Part shown: positions 43,619 to 52,409 of the stretch, in pieces | Position numbering within the stretch: position 1 is the stretch's first letter | Layout of the letters: each line of letters begins with the position of its first letter | Notes under the pieces: model-generated | What the model was told of the DNA's origin: nothing | The model's database searches: none | Seen by the model: the letters and a program-made list of their open reading frames with translations, nothing else | Made by a program: the position numbers and the translations under genes | Assembly (NCBI RefSeq): GCF_024362205.1 | Contig: NZ_CP101462.1 | Location: 152,501 to 216,500 of the forward strand | Length of the DNA: 64,000 nucleotides | Source of the DNA: Exiguobacterium aurantiacum | GTDB taxonomy: Bacteria; Bacillota; Bacilli; Exiguobacteriales; Exiguobacteriaceae | Direction: 5' to 3'

Positions 43619-44419
43619 ATGGCGAGACCATTCATTGCCTATATCCAAAATCCGCCGCGCGCGGATCTCTACCGTGCCTTCATGGATGGCTTTTCCGATT
43701 ATATGATTCACTTTGACATGGATGAGACTCGATTTGAGGCGGTGTTCCTCGTCCGCGATCAAAACCAGCCATCCCGTTCCATCGTCGCTTATACGGACGA
43801 TCGACCCGTTGCCGTCATGTTGAGCGGTGTGGCACATCTCGATACGGGATGGGTCACTCGTTGCGGCGGCTTAGCGGTCGCGCCTGATTATCGACATTTA
43901 GGCATCGCGAACGAGCTGATGCGACGGTTCGATGAACAAGCGACGGGCATTCGTCTGCTCGAAGTCATCCAAGGGAACGAACCAGCGCTCGCGCTTTACG
44001 AACGGCTCGGCTATGAAACAGTTCGAGACATCATGTACTTCCAATCTGTATCGACCGAGACGGATGCGTCACTCGAACCGGAACCGATCACCGAGCTGTT
44101 CGAGACGTATTATCCATCCGCAACCCACCGACCGATTTGGCAAGTCGATGTTCGTACGACCCAACAACAGGCTGAGCTCGTTCGAGTCGAGGAAGGCGAG
44201 ACGACAGGGGCGCTCCTTTTCCGAGGCGACTTGCTCCTTGATGTGTTTGGTCGCGATGAGGACGCGGAATGGTTGTTGCGAGCGGCAGCCGCGGCCGGTC
44301 CGATTAAACTGACGCTCACCTCGGATCGTCCGGCCTTGGTCGAGGCAGCTCGGAAGCTCGGGTTCGTGCAGGATGACATCGCACAATTCGAGATGATGAA
44401 ATCGGGAGGGATCGTGTGA
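43619..44419 (+). CDS. Tandem-GNAT acetyltransferase
   Basis: 266 residues. The N-terminal GNAT domain carries CGGLAVAPDYRHLGIANELMRRFDEQATG (about 81-110) and NEPALALYERLGYETVRDIMYF; the C-terminal half (about 150-262) is a degenerate GNAT repeat ending RPALVEAARKLGFVQDDIAQFEMM. ATG preceded by GAAAGGAACTGA. The next small gene overlaps its stop codon. Confidence 0.86.
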   Translation: MARPFIAYIQNPPRADLYRAFMDGFSDYMIHFDMDETRFEAVFLVRDQNQPSRSIVAYTDDRPVAVMLSGVAHLDTGWVTRCGGLAVAPDYRHLGIANELMRRFDEQATGIRLLEVIQGNEPALALYERLGYETVRDIMYFQSVSTETDASLEPEPITELFETYYPSATHRPIWQVDVRTTQQQAELVRVEEGETTGALLFRGDLLLDVFGRDEDAEWLLRAAAAAGPIKLTLTSDRPALVEAARKLGFVQDDIAQFEMMKSGGIV

Positions 44420-44598
44420 TGCACCGTTTCTTGCCCGCTCTGATGGTGCTGTTGATCGTGGGGAATTTGTTCACGATCCTTGGGCTGACGACGAACTTGT
44501 CGTCAGGCAGTACGCGGTTCTTTCTAATCGGTGGACCGGCCTTGACGGTCTTCGCCGCTATCAGCATCGTCGTGATCGTATTGAAACGAAAACGATGA
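44419..44598 (+). CDS. 59-residue two-helix membrane protein
   Basis: Helices at about 4-22 and 34-55 with a basic end KRKR. ATG overlaps the GNAT stop (TGATG) and GGGAGGG lies eight bases upstream; GTG 44416 is an alternative. No family recognised. Confidence 0.7.
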   Translation: MHRFLPALMVLLIVGNLFTILGLTTNLSSGSTRFFLIGGPALTVFAAISIVVIVLKRKR

Positions 44599-44690
44599 CA
44601 GTGATAGGACGTATGAAGTTTGAGTGAAGTTTGTGGAAGGGCGATTCACCGTTTTGACATGTTCGACATACAAATGAAATGCTTCATATA

Positions 44691-44719
44691 TTGAACTTTT
44701 CAAACGTGGATGCTATATT
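44691..44719 (+). promoter_or_regulatory. Promoter of the M23 peptidase gene
   Basis: TTGAAC at 44691-44696, TATATT at 44714-44719, spacer 17, with TGn extension (TGC at 44711). The 5' leader holds a small hairpin TAGCT / AGCTA near 44729-44746. TTGACA at 44654 has no matching -10. Confidence 0.72.
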
Positions 44720-44778
44720 CGCACTTGTAGCTTTTTATACAGCTAGCGAATCATCCTATTTGGAGGTTTTATCAATAT

Positions 44779-45771
44779 ATGTGGAAACAACTACTCGTAA
44801 CCGTCGGTACAGGCGTCTTGATTTTATCAGGGACTTCAGCCGTATCCGCGGATCAGCTTACCCCGCAAGACCTCGTCAAGACGACGAAATCGCTTCAACA
44901 GACCGAACAACGGATTCAAACGTCGAAACAATCGGTCGCCAAAGCCAAACGCCGCACTGAAGCGGCTGAAGAAAAAGTGAACGCAATCCAAAAGAAAATC
45001 GATCATGCCAACGCGCAACTCGTGTCTTACGAGACGGCGCTGAATCCAGAGGCAGATGACCCATCCCTGTTCAAACAAGTGTTATCGACCGTGCTTCCGA
45101 GCGCGAAGGCGGAAGCTGCGGCATCTGAAAAGACCGAGACCGACTTGAAGGCGAAACAAGCGGCGACGGCTCGGTCGTTAGAAAAACTAGAGAACGAGCA
45201 GGCGAAAGTGGAAGCGGAGCACAAGAAGGCCCGCTCGTCCCATTCAGCCGCCTACAAGCAGTTAAAAGGGCAAGCGGCCCAATTGAAAGACTTGAAGAAA
45301 CAAACGGCGGCGCTTGCGCCTGACAAATTCATGATGCCGGCGACCGGTCGTCTGTCGCAAGGGTACGGACCCGCGAGCGGTCAGTTCGGGTACACGTTCC
45401 ATAACGGGATCGATATCGCGGCGAACATCGGCACGCCGATTTACGCGGCGGCAGCCGGGACGGTCACTGACGTCAAATCGGGCGGTCCTTACGGCAAGCA
45501 CGTCTTCATCGAGCATGAAATCGATGGGCAAAAATGGACGACCGTATACGCCCATATGCATAAAATCGAAGTGAAAAAAGGACAGGCGTTGCTTCAAGGC
45601 GAAGGCATCGGCCAAATCGGTAACACCGGCAACTCGTCAGGTCCTCACCTCCATTTCGAAGTGCATCAAGGCGAATACGCCTACTCATCCAGTTCGGCCG
45701 GAAACACGGTCAACCCGATGAACGTCACTGAAGTGCTCGGTGGCTCGTCGCCCATTAAAGCGACTTATTGA
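44779..45771 (+). CDS. Secreted M23 family peptidoglycan endopeptidase
   Basis: 330 residues. Sec signal peptide (cleavage expected after SAVSA, residue 24), then long coiled-coil stretches (about 30-85 and 115-175), then an LytM/M23 domain with zinc ligands in FHNGIDIAANIG (HxxxD), and HLHFE near the end; GYGPASGQFGYTFHNG precedes. Coiled-coil plus M23 resembles EnvC-type or CwlP-like activators and hydrolases that cut peptide cross-links. GGAGG and ATG, preceded by an extended -10 promoter. Acts in the cell wall. Confidence 0.94.
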   Translation: MWKQLLVTVGTGVLILSGTSAVSADQLTPQDLVKTTKSLQQTEQRIQTSKQSVAKAKRRTEAAEEKVNAIQKKIDHANAQLVSYETALNPEADDPSLFKQVLSTVLPSAKAEAAASEKTETDLKAKQAATARSLEKLENEQAKVEAEHKKARSSHSAAYKQLKGQAAQLKDLKKQTAALAPDKFMMPATGRLSQGYGPASGQFGYTFHNGIDIAANIGTPIYAAAAGTVTDVKSGGPYGKHVFIEHEIDGQKWTTVYAHMHKIEVKKGQALLQGEGIGQIGNTGNSSGPHLHFEVHQGEYAYSSSSAGNTVNPMNVTEVLGGSSPIKATY

Positions 45772-45801
45772 CGCAACGAAATTTGTTGCGTCATTTTTTT
45801 G
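45769..45801 (+). terminator. M23 gene terminator
   Basis: Stem TGACGCAAC / GTTGCGTCA, overlapping the stop codon, with seven T. Confidence 0.93.
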
Positions 45802-45813
45802 TGTGTCCATTCT

Positions 45814-46281
45814 TCAAGTCTGCTCGTCATGTGTCGTTCGCAGTTCGAACAGTTTTTGGAACGCCTCGTCGCGATCGAACGTGCTGAACCATCGGAAATC
45901 GTCGATATCTAGAATTCGATAATGCTGGCTGACCATGTTTTGTTGAATCCGGTATTTCCCTTGATGTTCGATTGTCGTCCACCAGACGTGCCCGCCCAAT
46001 GTCTTTGTCGCGAGGCTAGAGTCGGTATGCGCGACGAGGCGGATGAATTCAATCGGATGGTCGCCAATCAATGAGTGCAGATAGGGACTTTGATTGAACA
46101 AGGCACAGATGGCGACGGTCGTCGTCCAGTTCGCGTTCGAACGTCGCTTTTCGATTTGAATCAACGTCTTTTTTGAGATGCCGACAAGCGTACATAGTTC
46201 TTCTTGGGATAGCCCTTGTTCCGTCCGAATTAATTTGAGTTTGCTGGAAATCAGCTCGGAAAACGTTTCTTTTGTATGCAT
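45814..46281 (-). CDS. XRE family regulator with C-terminal domain
   Basis: 155 residues. HTH at about 14-68: LKLIRTEQGLSQEELCTLVGISKKTLIQIEKRRSNANWTTTVAICALF, close to Xre-type repressors. The C-terminal half (LGGHVWWTTIEHQGKYRIQQNMVSQHYRILDIDDFRWF) is of unknown fold and may bind a ligand or oligomerise. GGAGAAG and ATG on the minus strand. Target genes unknown. Confidence 0.88.
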   Translation of the reverse strand: MHTKETFSELISSKLKLIRTEQGLSQEELCTLVGISKKTLIQIEKRRSNANWTTTVAICALFNQSPYLHSLIGDHPIEFIRLVAHTDSSLATKTLGGHVWWTTIEHQGKYRIQQNMVSQHYRILDIDDFRWFSTFDRDEAFQKLFELRTTHDEQT

Positions 46282-46373
46282 AACTTCTCCTAGAGTGTAT
46301 TTTTACACAGTGTATCATGCGGTATGGCAATGGGGAAGATAAAGGGTGGGGAAGTCGACTTTATTTGGTCAGC

Positions 46374-46403
46374 AAAAAGCGGAAGGAGATGGACTCCTTC
46401 CGC
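46374..46403 (-). terminator. Terminator of the yteA-like gene
   Basis: Minus-strand stem GCGGAAGGAG / CTCCTTCCGC with T-run. Confidence 0.9.
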
Positions 46404-46419
46404 GCACTCGATGCCGAAC

Positions 46420-46962
46420 TTATTCTCCTGTCGGGTCGTGATTGCCTTCGCTATCGGCGATCGTGTCTGAACTCCCGAAATCCTCGACTTGGCTGAACGC
46501 GTCGGTGCTTTGGCCAGGATCATCCGTCCCATCGAGCTGTTTGCGGGCGGCTGTCTCGGATGGGTTGAGCACGTCCTCTTCGACCGGGCGCTCACGGTCG
46601 GTCTGATGCTCGTCTTCTTCTTGTTCACGCGCATGTTTGATACAGAGCGTCGCTTCCGGGATGACCTCTAGGCGGTCCAACTCGATGTCTTCCCCGCACA
46701 CCTCACACTTTCCATACGTCCCGTTCTCGATGGCGAGCAGTGCCTTGTCGACATCACTCAAGAAATCTTCGTCAAGTTCCGTGAGTGCTTGGTCGCGTTC
46801 ACGTAAAAAGAGTTCTTCGCCGGAATCGGCCGGGTGATTGTCATAATGTGACAACTCCCCTTCGTCATATACCTCTTCTCGATTTTCCATATATCCTTCG
46901 GTCTTCGCTTTTTCTTTTAAGAGACGCTCCTTGAACGTATCGATCTGCTTCTGTGTCAACAT
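46420..46962 (-). CDS. YteA-like TraR/DksA zinc-finger protein
   Basis: 180 residues. N-terminal helix QIDTFKERLLKEKAKTEGYMENREE, then GELSHYDNHPADSGEELFLRERD (about 37-60), the family signature with the HPAD motif, and a C4-type finger KCEVCGEDIELDRLEVIPEATLCIKH. DksA-like proteins act in the secondary channel of RNA polymerase. In B. subtilis the YteA group is assigned to sporulation-related expression. ATG 46962 has GGAGAG about ten bases upstream; GTG 46971 is too close to it. Acidic, unusually long C-terminus (from ~125). Confidence 0.87.
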   Translation of the reverse strand: MLTQKQIDTFKERLLKEKAKTEGYMENREEVYDEGELSHYDNHPADSGEELFLRERDQALTELDEDFLSDVDKALLAIENGTYGKCEVCGEDIELDRLEVIPEATLCIKHAREQEEDEHQTDRERPVEEDVLNPSETAARKQLDGTDDPGQSTDAFSQVEDFGSSDTIADSEGNHDPTGE

Positions 46963-47117
46963 ACGGTTCACTCTCCAGTTCTGTTTTCATTAGTATTAGC
47001 ATTTCCCATTTTGGGTCGTGACAAACCTTCCCGTCGGCAGGGCCGGTTTCTAAACGATTCGTAAAACGGGTATGATGAAAGAGAAGGAACGAATTAGCCG
47101 AAGGAGGGATTTGGACG

Positions 47118-47642
47118 ATGAGAAAAGTAGAGGTCGTCCCATACGATCCGATATGGGCGACGAAATTCAATGAAGAGGCGGCCAAGCTTCAGCGATTGTT
47201 CGAAGCTGAACTCGTCGCGATTCATCACATTGGCAGCACGTCGGTCCCCGGACTCGATGCGAAGCCGATTATCGACATCATGCCGGTCGTGCGGCAAATC
47301 GAGCGGATCGACGACTGGGTCGGTCATATGGAAGCGCTCGGCTATCGGAGTTTCGGTGAGCACGGCATACCGAGACGCCGGTTTTTTGCGAAAGGTGAGG
47401 AAGTGCGGACGATTCATGTCCATATGTTCGAGGATGGGGATGAAGGCGTGATCCGGCACCTCGCGTTTCGCGACTACTTGATCACGTTCCCGGACGTGCG
47501 TGACGAGTACGCGGCGCTTAAACAACAGTTGGCGAGCCAACATCCGGACGATATTGAAAGTTATATCCAGGGCAAACAAGACTGGGTGTCGGCAACAGAG
47601 CGAACGGCTACAATATGGTATGGATCTAGAGAACATATTTGA
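47118..47642 (+). CDS. GrpB family protein (UPF0157)
   Basis: 174 residues. YDPIWATKFNEEAAKLQRLF at the start and IHHIGSTSVPGLDAKPIIDIMPVV (about 35-58) with the nucleotidyltransferase-like GS...D-D motif, followed by YRSFGEHGIPRRRFFAKG and RHLAFRDYLITFPDVRDEYAALK. GrpB proteins share the nucleotidyltransferase fold; several act on tRNA or coenzyme pathways, but the member here is unassigned. GGAGGGA ribosome binding site. Confidence 0.92.
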   Translation: MRKVEVVPYDPIWATKFNEEAAKLQRLFEAELVAIHHIGSTSVPGLDAKPIIDIMPVVRQIERIDDWVGHMEALGYRSFGEHGIPRRRFFAKGEEVRTIHVHMFEDGDEGVIRHLAFRDYLITFPDVRDEYAALKQQLASQHPDDIESYIQGKQDWVSATERTATIWYGSREHI

Positions 47643-47696
47643 AACCTATTTCCATTTCCCCCGTATAGAATGGTAATTCATTAAGGGGGAAACGGA

Positions 47697-48014
47697 ATGA
47701 AACAATTTCTTGGCAAGTGTATCGAGTACGCGTTCGTCGCCATCGTGTTCGTTGGTTTGTTTTTCGGACTGCGTTATGGAGTCAATCACTTCGTCTTAAC
47801 AGCCGAGGAGTCTTATTTTTATGTCTTTCTCGGCACTGCATTTATCGTCTTTCCGGCTTCTCTATTTGGAGGTTACTGGCTGGCCCGTCCCATTCAGCGC
47901 CGTTTGAGCGGGAAAGAGACGGTCAGTTCGAACCACATGTTGCGCGGTAATGAAAAACCGCACGGAGTCACTGAGACACGAGACTACGGGAACGAGGGAT
48001 CGGGATCGTTATGA
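47697..48014 (+). CDS. Two-helix membrane protein with charged tail
   Basis: 105 residues: helices at about 8-28 and 40-62, then a hydrophilic tail RRLSGKETVSSNHMLRGNEKPHG. No family recognised. Overlaps the following GNAT start (ATGATG) by four bases. AAGGGGG and ATG. Confidence 0.7.
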   Translation: MKQFLGKCIEYAFVAIVFVGLFFGLRYGVNHFVLTAEESYFYVFLGTAFIVFPASLFGGYWLARPIQRRLSGKETVSSNHMLRGNEKPHGVTETRDYGNEGSGSL

Positions 48015-48475
48015 TGCAGTTGAAACGAACCGGCGATGCGGCATTGGTTGCGACGTTGAACCGTCCCATCCATGAACATCATCTTCAACTGGCGCCGGCT
48101 TTCTTTGCACCTTACGATCATGCGGCGATGAAAGCGGCGTTTTCGGAGATGATGGCGCGAGACGATTACCATTTCTTCACAGCGGAGGCCCATAGTGACA
48201 TGGTCGGATACGTCTGTTTTCAAGAGCGGGTGAGTGAGGCGAACGCATTTCGGCAAGCTGTTCGAACACTTTACGTGCATCAAATCAGTATCAACCCGGA
48301 AGCGAAGCGAAAAGGTTATGGACGTTTGATTATGGATGAGGTGGAACGCTATGCCATCACGCACGGATTTCTGTCCATCGAACTGGATTATTGGACGGCG
48401 AATGAAGGGGCAGCTGCTTTTTATGAACGAGTCGGATTCCGAGCGAAACGTCAAATCGTCGTGAAGCAGCTGTAG
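48011..48475 (+). CDS. GNAT N-acetyltransferase
   Basis: 154 residues. Motif A IHQISINPEAKRKGYGRLIMDEVERYAI (about 92-119) and LDYWTANEGAAAFYERVGF (about 127-145). The N-terminal MQLKRTGDAALVATLNRPIHEHHLQLAPAFFAPYDHAAM matches YitI/AttT-type GNATs. ATG 48011 or 48014; the first overlaps the previous gene by four bases. Substrate unknown. Confidence 0.9.
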   Translation: MMQLKRTGDAALVATLNRPIHEHHLQLAPAFFAPYDHAAMKAAFSEMMARDDYHFFTAEAHSDMVGYVCFQERVSEANAFRQAVRTLYVHQISINPEAKRKGYGRLIMDEVERYAITHGFLSIELDYWTANEGAAAFYERVGFRAKRQIVVKQL

Positions 48476-48491
48476 AACGGAGAGACCGGTC

Positions 48492-48623
48492 ATGGCCCGG
48501 CGGATCACCTTGTTCATCGTGTTGACGTTTAGTCTGTCATGGTCGTGTTGGGGTGTGAACATCTGGCTTGTCCGCACGACGGGCATCTCGTCTTGGCGCG
48601 CCGCTATGATGCGCAATTTTTGA
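48492..48623 (+). CDS. 43-residue membrane or exported peptide
   Basis: Small ORF beginning MARRITLFIVLTFSLSWSCWG: one hydrophobic segment and a basic C-terminus. GGAGAG lies about eight bases before the ATG, 16 bases after the GNAT stop and 21 before the next gene, so the spacing suits a real gene. No family recognised. Confidence 0.55.
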   Translation: MARRITLFIVLTFSLSWSCWGVNIWLVRTTGISSWRAAMMRNF

Positions 48624-48644
48624 AAGTGGAATGAGGAGGATTTG

Positions 48645-48947
48645 ATGGAAACAGTCATTTTAGTCATCGGTGTCATCGGGACGATTTCGCTCATGCTATT
48701 CATGTCGAACCAGTGGTTGGGTTATGGCAAAGGGAACATCGTCATGACGCTAGACGAGCATTATACGAATTTAAATGAGTACGTGCCGGCAATCTTGACG
48801 AAATTGTATGAAGACGGGAAGTCGGCCCATTACCTCGGCGACCGAAAGTTTGAAGTGGACGGGAAACGCTACGTCCTCGTCGAGCGGACCGTCCCGATTG
48901 GTCGGATTCCAACACAGCAGACGGTGCTCATGCCGGACAAACAATAA
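48645..48947 (+). CDS. Small membrane-anchored protein, unknown
   Basis: 100 residues: one N-terminal helix (5-22), then a soluble part LDEHYTNLNEYVPAILTKLYEDGKSAHYLGDRKFEVDGKRYVLVERTVPIG. TGAGGAGG and ATG 48645; TTG 48642 is an alternative. Its stop codon lies in the following hairpin. No family recognised. Confidence 0.72.
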   Translation: METVILVIGVIGTISLMLFMSNQWLGYGKGNIVMTLDEHYTNLNEYVPAILTKLYEDGKSAHYLGDRKFEVDGKRYVLVERTVPIGRIPTQQTVLMPDKQ

Positions 48948-48976
48948 GCCACGCCTCAGGCGCGGCTTATTTTATT
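48943..48976. terminator. Terminator between convergent genes
   Basis: Stem AATAAGCC / GGCTTATT with inner CGCC/GGCG and TTTATTT; usable in both directions. Overlaps the stop codon of the + strand gene and abuts that of the pirin gene. Confidence 0.82.
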
Positions 48977-49829
48977 TGACGGCGGGAGGACCGAACACAC
49001 CAGCATGATAATCGCGGAACGCTTGGCGAATCTCGTCTTCGGTGTTCATGACGAACGGGCCGTGGGCGATATAGTCTTCTCGAATCGGTTTTCCCGAATA
49101 GACGAGCAATTTCGTGCGTGACGTCGCTTTTATGCGGAGTCCGCTCTCACCATCGGCCGTCTCGTCGAACGTGAGCGTCGCCACGTGCGTCTTCTCGAGC
49201 GGAGACGCTGATGTCCCGAGCTCGACCGCACCGGCGAGGATGTAGACGAAGGCGTTATGGTTCGCCGGGATGACGTGCTCATAGACCGCACCTTCCCGTA
49301 AGCTCACTTCACTCATCGTAATCGGGACGAGGCTATCCATCGGGCCTGTCGCGCCGGCGACCTCACCCGAATAGACACGGACTTGCCCCCCGTCGATTGG
49401 AACGATCGGGGCGTCTTCGACGTACACGTTTTGATAAGACGTCGTCGTCGTTTTGAGCGCTTTCGGCAAATTGAGCCATAGTTGCAGCGTGTGGATCAAG
49501 TCATCGGCGACGGCCTCCTCGGCGTGTCGGGCCGCCCAGCCTGCGTTCATGTACTGGACGTCTCCGGCATCTAAAATCGAATGCCCGCCATGGTTGTCGA
49601 TATGTTCGAGTCGCCCGTCAATCACATAGGTGATTGTCTGGAAGCCGCGATGGGGGTGGTCTGAGAACGTGCCTCGTTTGAACCAATCTTCGGCCATCAA
49701 GATGAACGGGTCGAACTCGTCTTTTCGCTCAGGGGGCAAGATCCACCCTTGTTGCACGTGTGGATATCCAGGTTGCTTATAGGCGACTGGCCAATGTGTG
49801 GCGACGTCGCGCTCGAATCGATTTGTCAT
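48972..49829 (-). CDS. Pirin family protein
   Basis: 285 residues, bicupin pirin. The iron-binding N-terminal cupin reads FSDHPHRGFQTITYVIDGRLEHIDNHGG (about 54-81) with the His/His/Glu pattern, and IPANHNAFVYILAGAVELGTSA is the usual C-terminal cupin stretch. Pirins have quercetin 2,3-dioxygenase activity or regulatory roles. Start ATG 49829 with AGGAGAGG; TTG 49832 is an alternative. Followed by the pirin/small-protein hairpin. Confidence 0.92.
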   Translation of the reverse strand: MTNRFERDVATHWPVAYKQPGYPHVQQGWILPPERKDEFDPFILMAEDWFKRGTFSDHPHRGFQTITYVIDGRLEHIDNHGGHSILDAGDVQYMNAGWAARHAEEAVADDLIHTLQLWLNLPKALKTTTTSYQNVYVEDAPIVPIDGGQVRVYSGEVAGATGPMDSLVPITMSEVSLREGAVYEHVIPANHNAFVYILAGAVELGTSASPLEKTHVATLTFDETADGESGLRIKATSRTKLLVYSGKPIREDYIAHGPFVMNTEDEIRQAFRDYHAGVFGPPAVK

Positions 49830-49911
49830 CAAATCCTCTCCTTTGCACCGTTTGCTGTCATTGTCGCATAGCGAACGATGGATGCTTCCCGATTTTGCCT
49901 AGAAAACGTGC

Positions 49912-49944
49912 AAAGACAGACTGGCGTGAACCAGTCTGTCTTTA
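49912..49944 (-). terminator. Terminator of the 49954 lipoprotein gene
   Basis: 13-bp stem AAAGACAGACTGG / CCAGTCTGTCTTT. T residues are part of the stem, so strong. Confidence 0.85.
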
Positions 49945-49953
49945 GGAAGGGGG

Positions 49954-51225
49954 TTAGCCCTTTTGCTTATTGAATAGGTCATGCCAGCGTTCGGCATCGG
50001 TGCGGAGCAGTTTGAAGTGTGATCCTGTCAACGTATTCGTCAAAAAGACATCGTCCCCGTTATAGCTGACGTCGAACGTCTGCGCACAAATACCTTCAAA
50101 GACGGTCAAATAGGGAGTCGGGGCCGGGGTTCCGGCCGTGGCGACAGCCTTTGATCGATCGATCGCTTGGAACACGAACTGAACGGTCTCGGCATTGGCG
50201 TGATGCAAGAACGATGCGTCTTTGGACTCCGTTCCGAGCAGCGCCAATTCATGCGTCACGACATGGCGGCGGTGGGCGAATTGTTGGCGCATTTTCGTTT
50301 TTAACCGATCGCCGCGAAGCAATGTTTCTTCTCGATAGGTGATCGAGACGACTTGTTTATGCGCTTTTCCGTCGCGGATGAAAGAAAAGCTAAACAAAGG
50401 GTAGCGCTCATTCGGAACGAGCTTCATCGGGAGCGAGCTCGCCTGGCGAGCGCCAAGTAAGCGGTCGAAATTCGCATCTTTCGGTCGAAGGACGTCCTCG
50501 TATAAGGTTTGGTCCGGTGACATATGAAGTCCGTACTGTTTCGCATCTTGAGTCACCTCGGTTCCTAAGCCGAGGGAGAGAAAAGGTTGGCGCGAAGATT
50601 CGTCAATCGGCAACGTGATCGTCTCGCGCGATTCCGGTGATTCGAACGTAAACTCAAAAGAACCGTTGAAAGGCATCGTCACGTGAACGAGCGTCTGTTC
50701 GAAGGCGCTCCGTTTCGGATACGGCTCGTTGCCGACGGGTTTAGTCATTTCCTCTGTGAAATGAATCCGTTCGTGCGGTTGGGCGTTTCGTAGTTTTGAC
50801 GTTTCCGAAGACGGGACAGCGTGGTCACGATACGCAATGAGACTGTTCGGCAACGTGTCGATTTGTTTCATATATGTGATCGTATCGGCTTGGCACTGGA
50901 CGTAGGCTTGATTGTCCACTTCAAAAAAAGTGGCGGTCGGAAAGACATCGGTTGAGGTCGTTGTCGTCAACGGTTGGGTCAAAGTGACCGTCCCGATCAA
51001 TTGACGCTCTCCGTCAGGAATATCGGGAATCGCGTCCTCCGGATAGCAGGCATCGAGGACGTTCGTCCGATCGGACTCGGTCATCTCGATTTGTTGCCCT
51101 GACGGCAGGGTGGCGCGACCTTGATAGTACTCTGGAGCTGTATGTAAACGAAATGCATGTTCTTCTTCACATCCAAAAAGGACGAACAACATGGCGAGCG
51201 TACAAAGAATCAAGTACTTTTTCAC
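49954..51225 (-). CDS. Large lipoprotein of unknown function
   Basis: 423 residues. Signal peptide with lipobox LFGC (Cys19). The rest is hydrophilic with a beta-rich character; conserved-looking elements include LIGTVTLTQPLTTTTSTDVFPTATFFEVDNQAYVQC. No catalytic motif recognised. GTG start with AAAGGAGTG. Preceded by a ~290-base intergenic stretch. Anchored at the outer face of the membrane. Confidence 0.75.
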   Translation of the reverse strand: MKKYLILCTLAMLFVLFGCEEEHAFRLHTAPEYYQGRATLPSGQQIEMTESDRTNVLDACYPEDAIPDIPDGERQLIGTVTLTQPLTTTTSTDVFPTATFFEVDNQAYVQCQADTITYMKQIDTLPNSLIAYRDHAVPSSETSKLRNAQPHERIHFTEEMTKPVGNEPYPKRSAFEQTLVHVTMPFNGSFEFTFESPESRETITLPIDESSRQPFLSLGLGTEVTQDAKQYGLHMSPDQTLYEDVLRPKDANFDRLLGARQASSLPMKLVPNERYPLFSFSFIRDGKAHKQVVSITYREETLLRGDRLKTKMRQQFAHRRHVVTHELALLGTESKDASFLHHANAETVQFVFQAIDRSKAVATAGTPAPTPYLTVFEGICAQTFDVSYNGDDVFLTNTLTGSHFKLLRTDAERWHDLFNKQKG

Positions 51226-51512
51226 GAGGGTGCACTCCTTTGATGATTAACTTTCATCATTTTAGCACCATTTTTTTGTGACTTTAGTCTTAGGAAAATT
51301 AATGTGTTTTTTTAAAAAAAAATCAAAAAAACCGCTCAACTTGAACTGAGCGGGCTTGTTTTACACTTATGGATATGAAATGGAATTTCACTATTTTGAA
51401 CATGTCGATTTTTGACGAATGAACGTTGGAATGGCCACGTTCTCAAAAAATGACTAAACTATTAAAAAAACAAGGATGAGATTAACTGGGTTTTATTTGT
51501 TTATTTTTACCT
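51226..51512. other. Intergenic stretch with poly-A/T runs
   Basis: 287 bases between two minus-strand genes. It holds the terminator of the aldo/keto reductase gene (51323-51353) and otherwise AT-rich sequence in which only a weak -10-like TGCTAAAAT (minus strand, near 51260-51270) is visible. No ORF with a ribosome binding site was found. Confidence 0.6.
51323..51353 (-). terminator. Terminator of the aldo/keto reductase gene
   Basis: Minus-strand stem CCGCTCA / TGAGCGG with loop, followed by a long T-tract. Confidence 0.88.
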
Positions 51513-52409
51513 TTAATCAACGTCGCGGCCGCGGGCCGCCTTCAAAATTTCGAACCATTCTTCACGTGTGAGCTCGATATCGAGCGCGCCGACGGCGGTC
51601 TTGACTCGGTCAATTTTCCCAGATCCGACGATCGGCATGATCTTGGCCGGATGCTTCAAGAGCCATGCGTAAACGACTGCATCGATGCCGTCCGCTTCAT
51701 GGCGGTCACTGATGTCTTCGAGTTTCTCGCGAAGAGGCGCATACTGTGACTCGGTGAACAGTTGTCCGCCGGCGAGAGGACTCCACGCCATGAGCGGCAT
51801 CTGCTTCTCGTGACATAGGTCGACAGAACCATCTTCGAAGTGTTTCAATTGCATCGGTGAAAGTTCAAGCTGATTCGTCACGAGTTGGAACGGCAAGCGT
51901 GATTGGAGCAACTGTTGGGTCGCCGGTACGTGGTTCGAGACACCGAACGTCCGGACTTTTCCACTTCGTTGCAACGTGATGAACGCCTCGGCGACTTCGT
52001 CCGGGTTCATGAGTGGGTCGGGACGGTGAATCAACAACGTGTCAATCTGGTCGATGGCGAGCTCTTGGAGTGAACGCTCGGCTTGACGGATGATATGTTC
52101 TTTCGTCGTGTCATAGTGGTTAATCGTTTGACCTGGGTTATAAGAGCCTGTCAATTTGATACCGGTCTTCGTCACGATCTCGATTTGATCTCGGAGTGAA
52201 GGGTTGAGGCGCAGCGCTTCCCCAAAAAGTCCTTCACATGTATAGCCACCGTATATATCGGCGTGGTCGAACGTCGTGATCCCGAGCTCGATACATTGCT
52301 CGATGAACGTGAGACGTTCCTGCGGGCTCATGTCCCATTCGGCGAGACGCCACATGCCGTGGATGATCCGTGAGAATGATAAATCTTCTGTCAGTTCGAT
52401 ACGTTGCAT
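51513..52409 (-). CDS. Aldo/keto reductase (YdhF-like)
   Basis: 298 residues, TIM-barrel NADPH oxidoreductase. Catalytic tyrosine in DHADIYGGYTCEGLFGEAL (about 52-70), lysine in IVTKTGIK, histidine in LLIHRPDPLMNPDEVAEAF (about 126-144), and the C-terminal cofactor region PIVGSGKIDRVKTAVGAL. ATG 52409 has GAGGAGG; the extended frame to 52469 lacks a site. Substrate unknown; likely a small carbonyl compound. Confidence 0.93.
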   Translation of the reverse strand: MQRIELTEDLSFSRIIHGMWRLAEWDMSPQERLTFIEQCIELGITTFDHADIYGGYTCEGLFGEALRLNPSLRDQIEIVTKTGIKLTGSYNPGQTINHYDTTKEHIIRQAERSLQELAIDQIDTLLIHRPDPLMNPDEVAEAFITLQRSGKVRTFGVSNHVPATQQLLQSRLPFQLVTNQLELSPMQLKHFEDGSVDLCHEKQMPLMAWSPLAGGQLFTESQYAPLREKLEDISDRHEADGIDAVVYAWLLKHPAKIMPIVGSGKIDRVKTAVGALDIELTREEWFEILKAARGRDVD

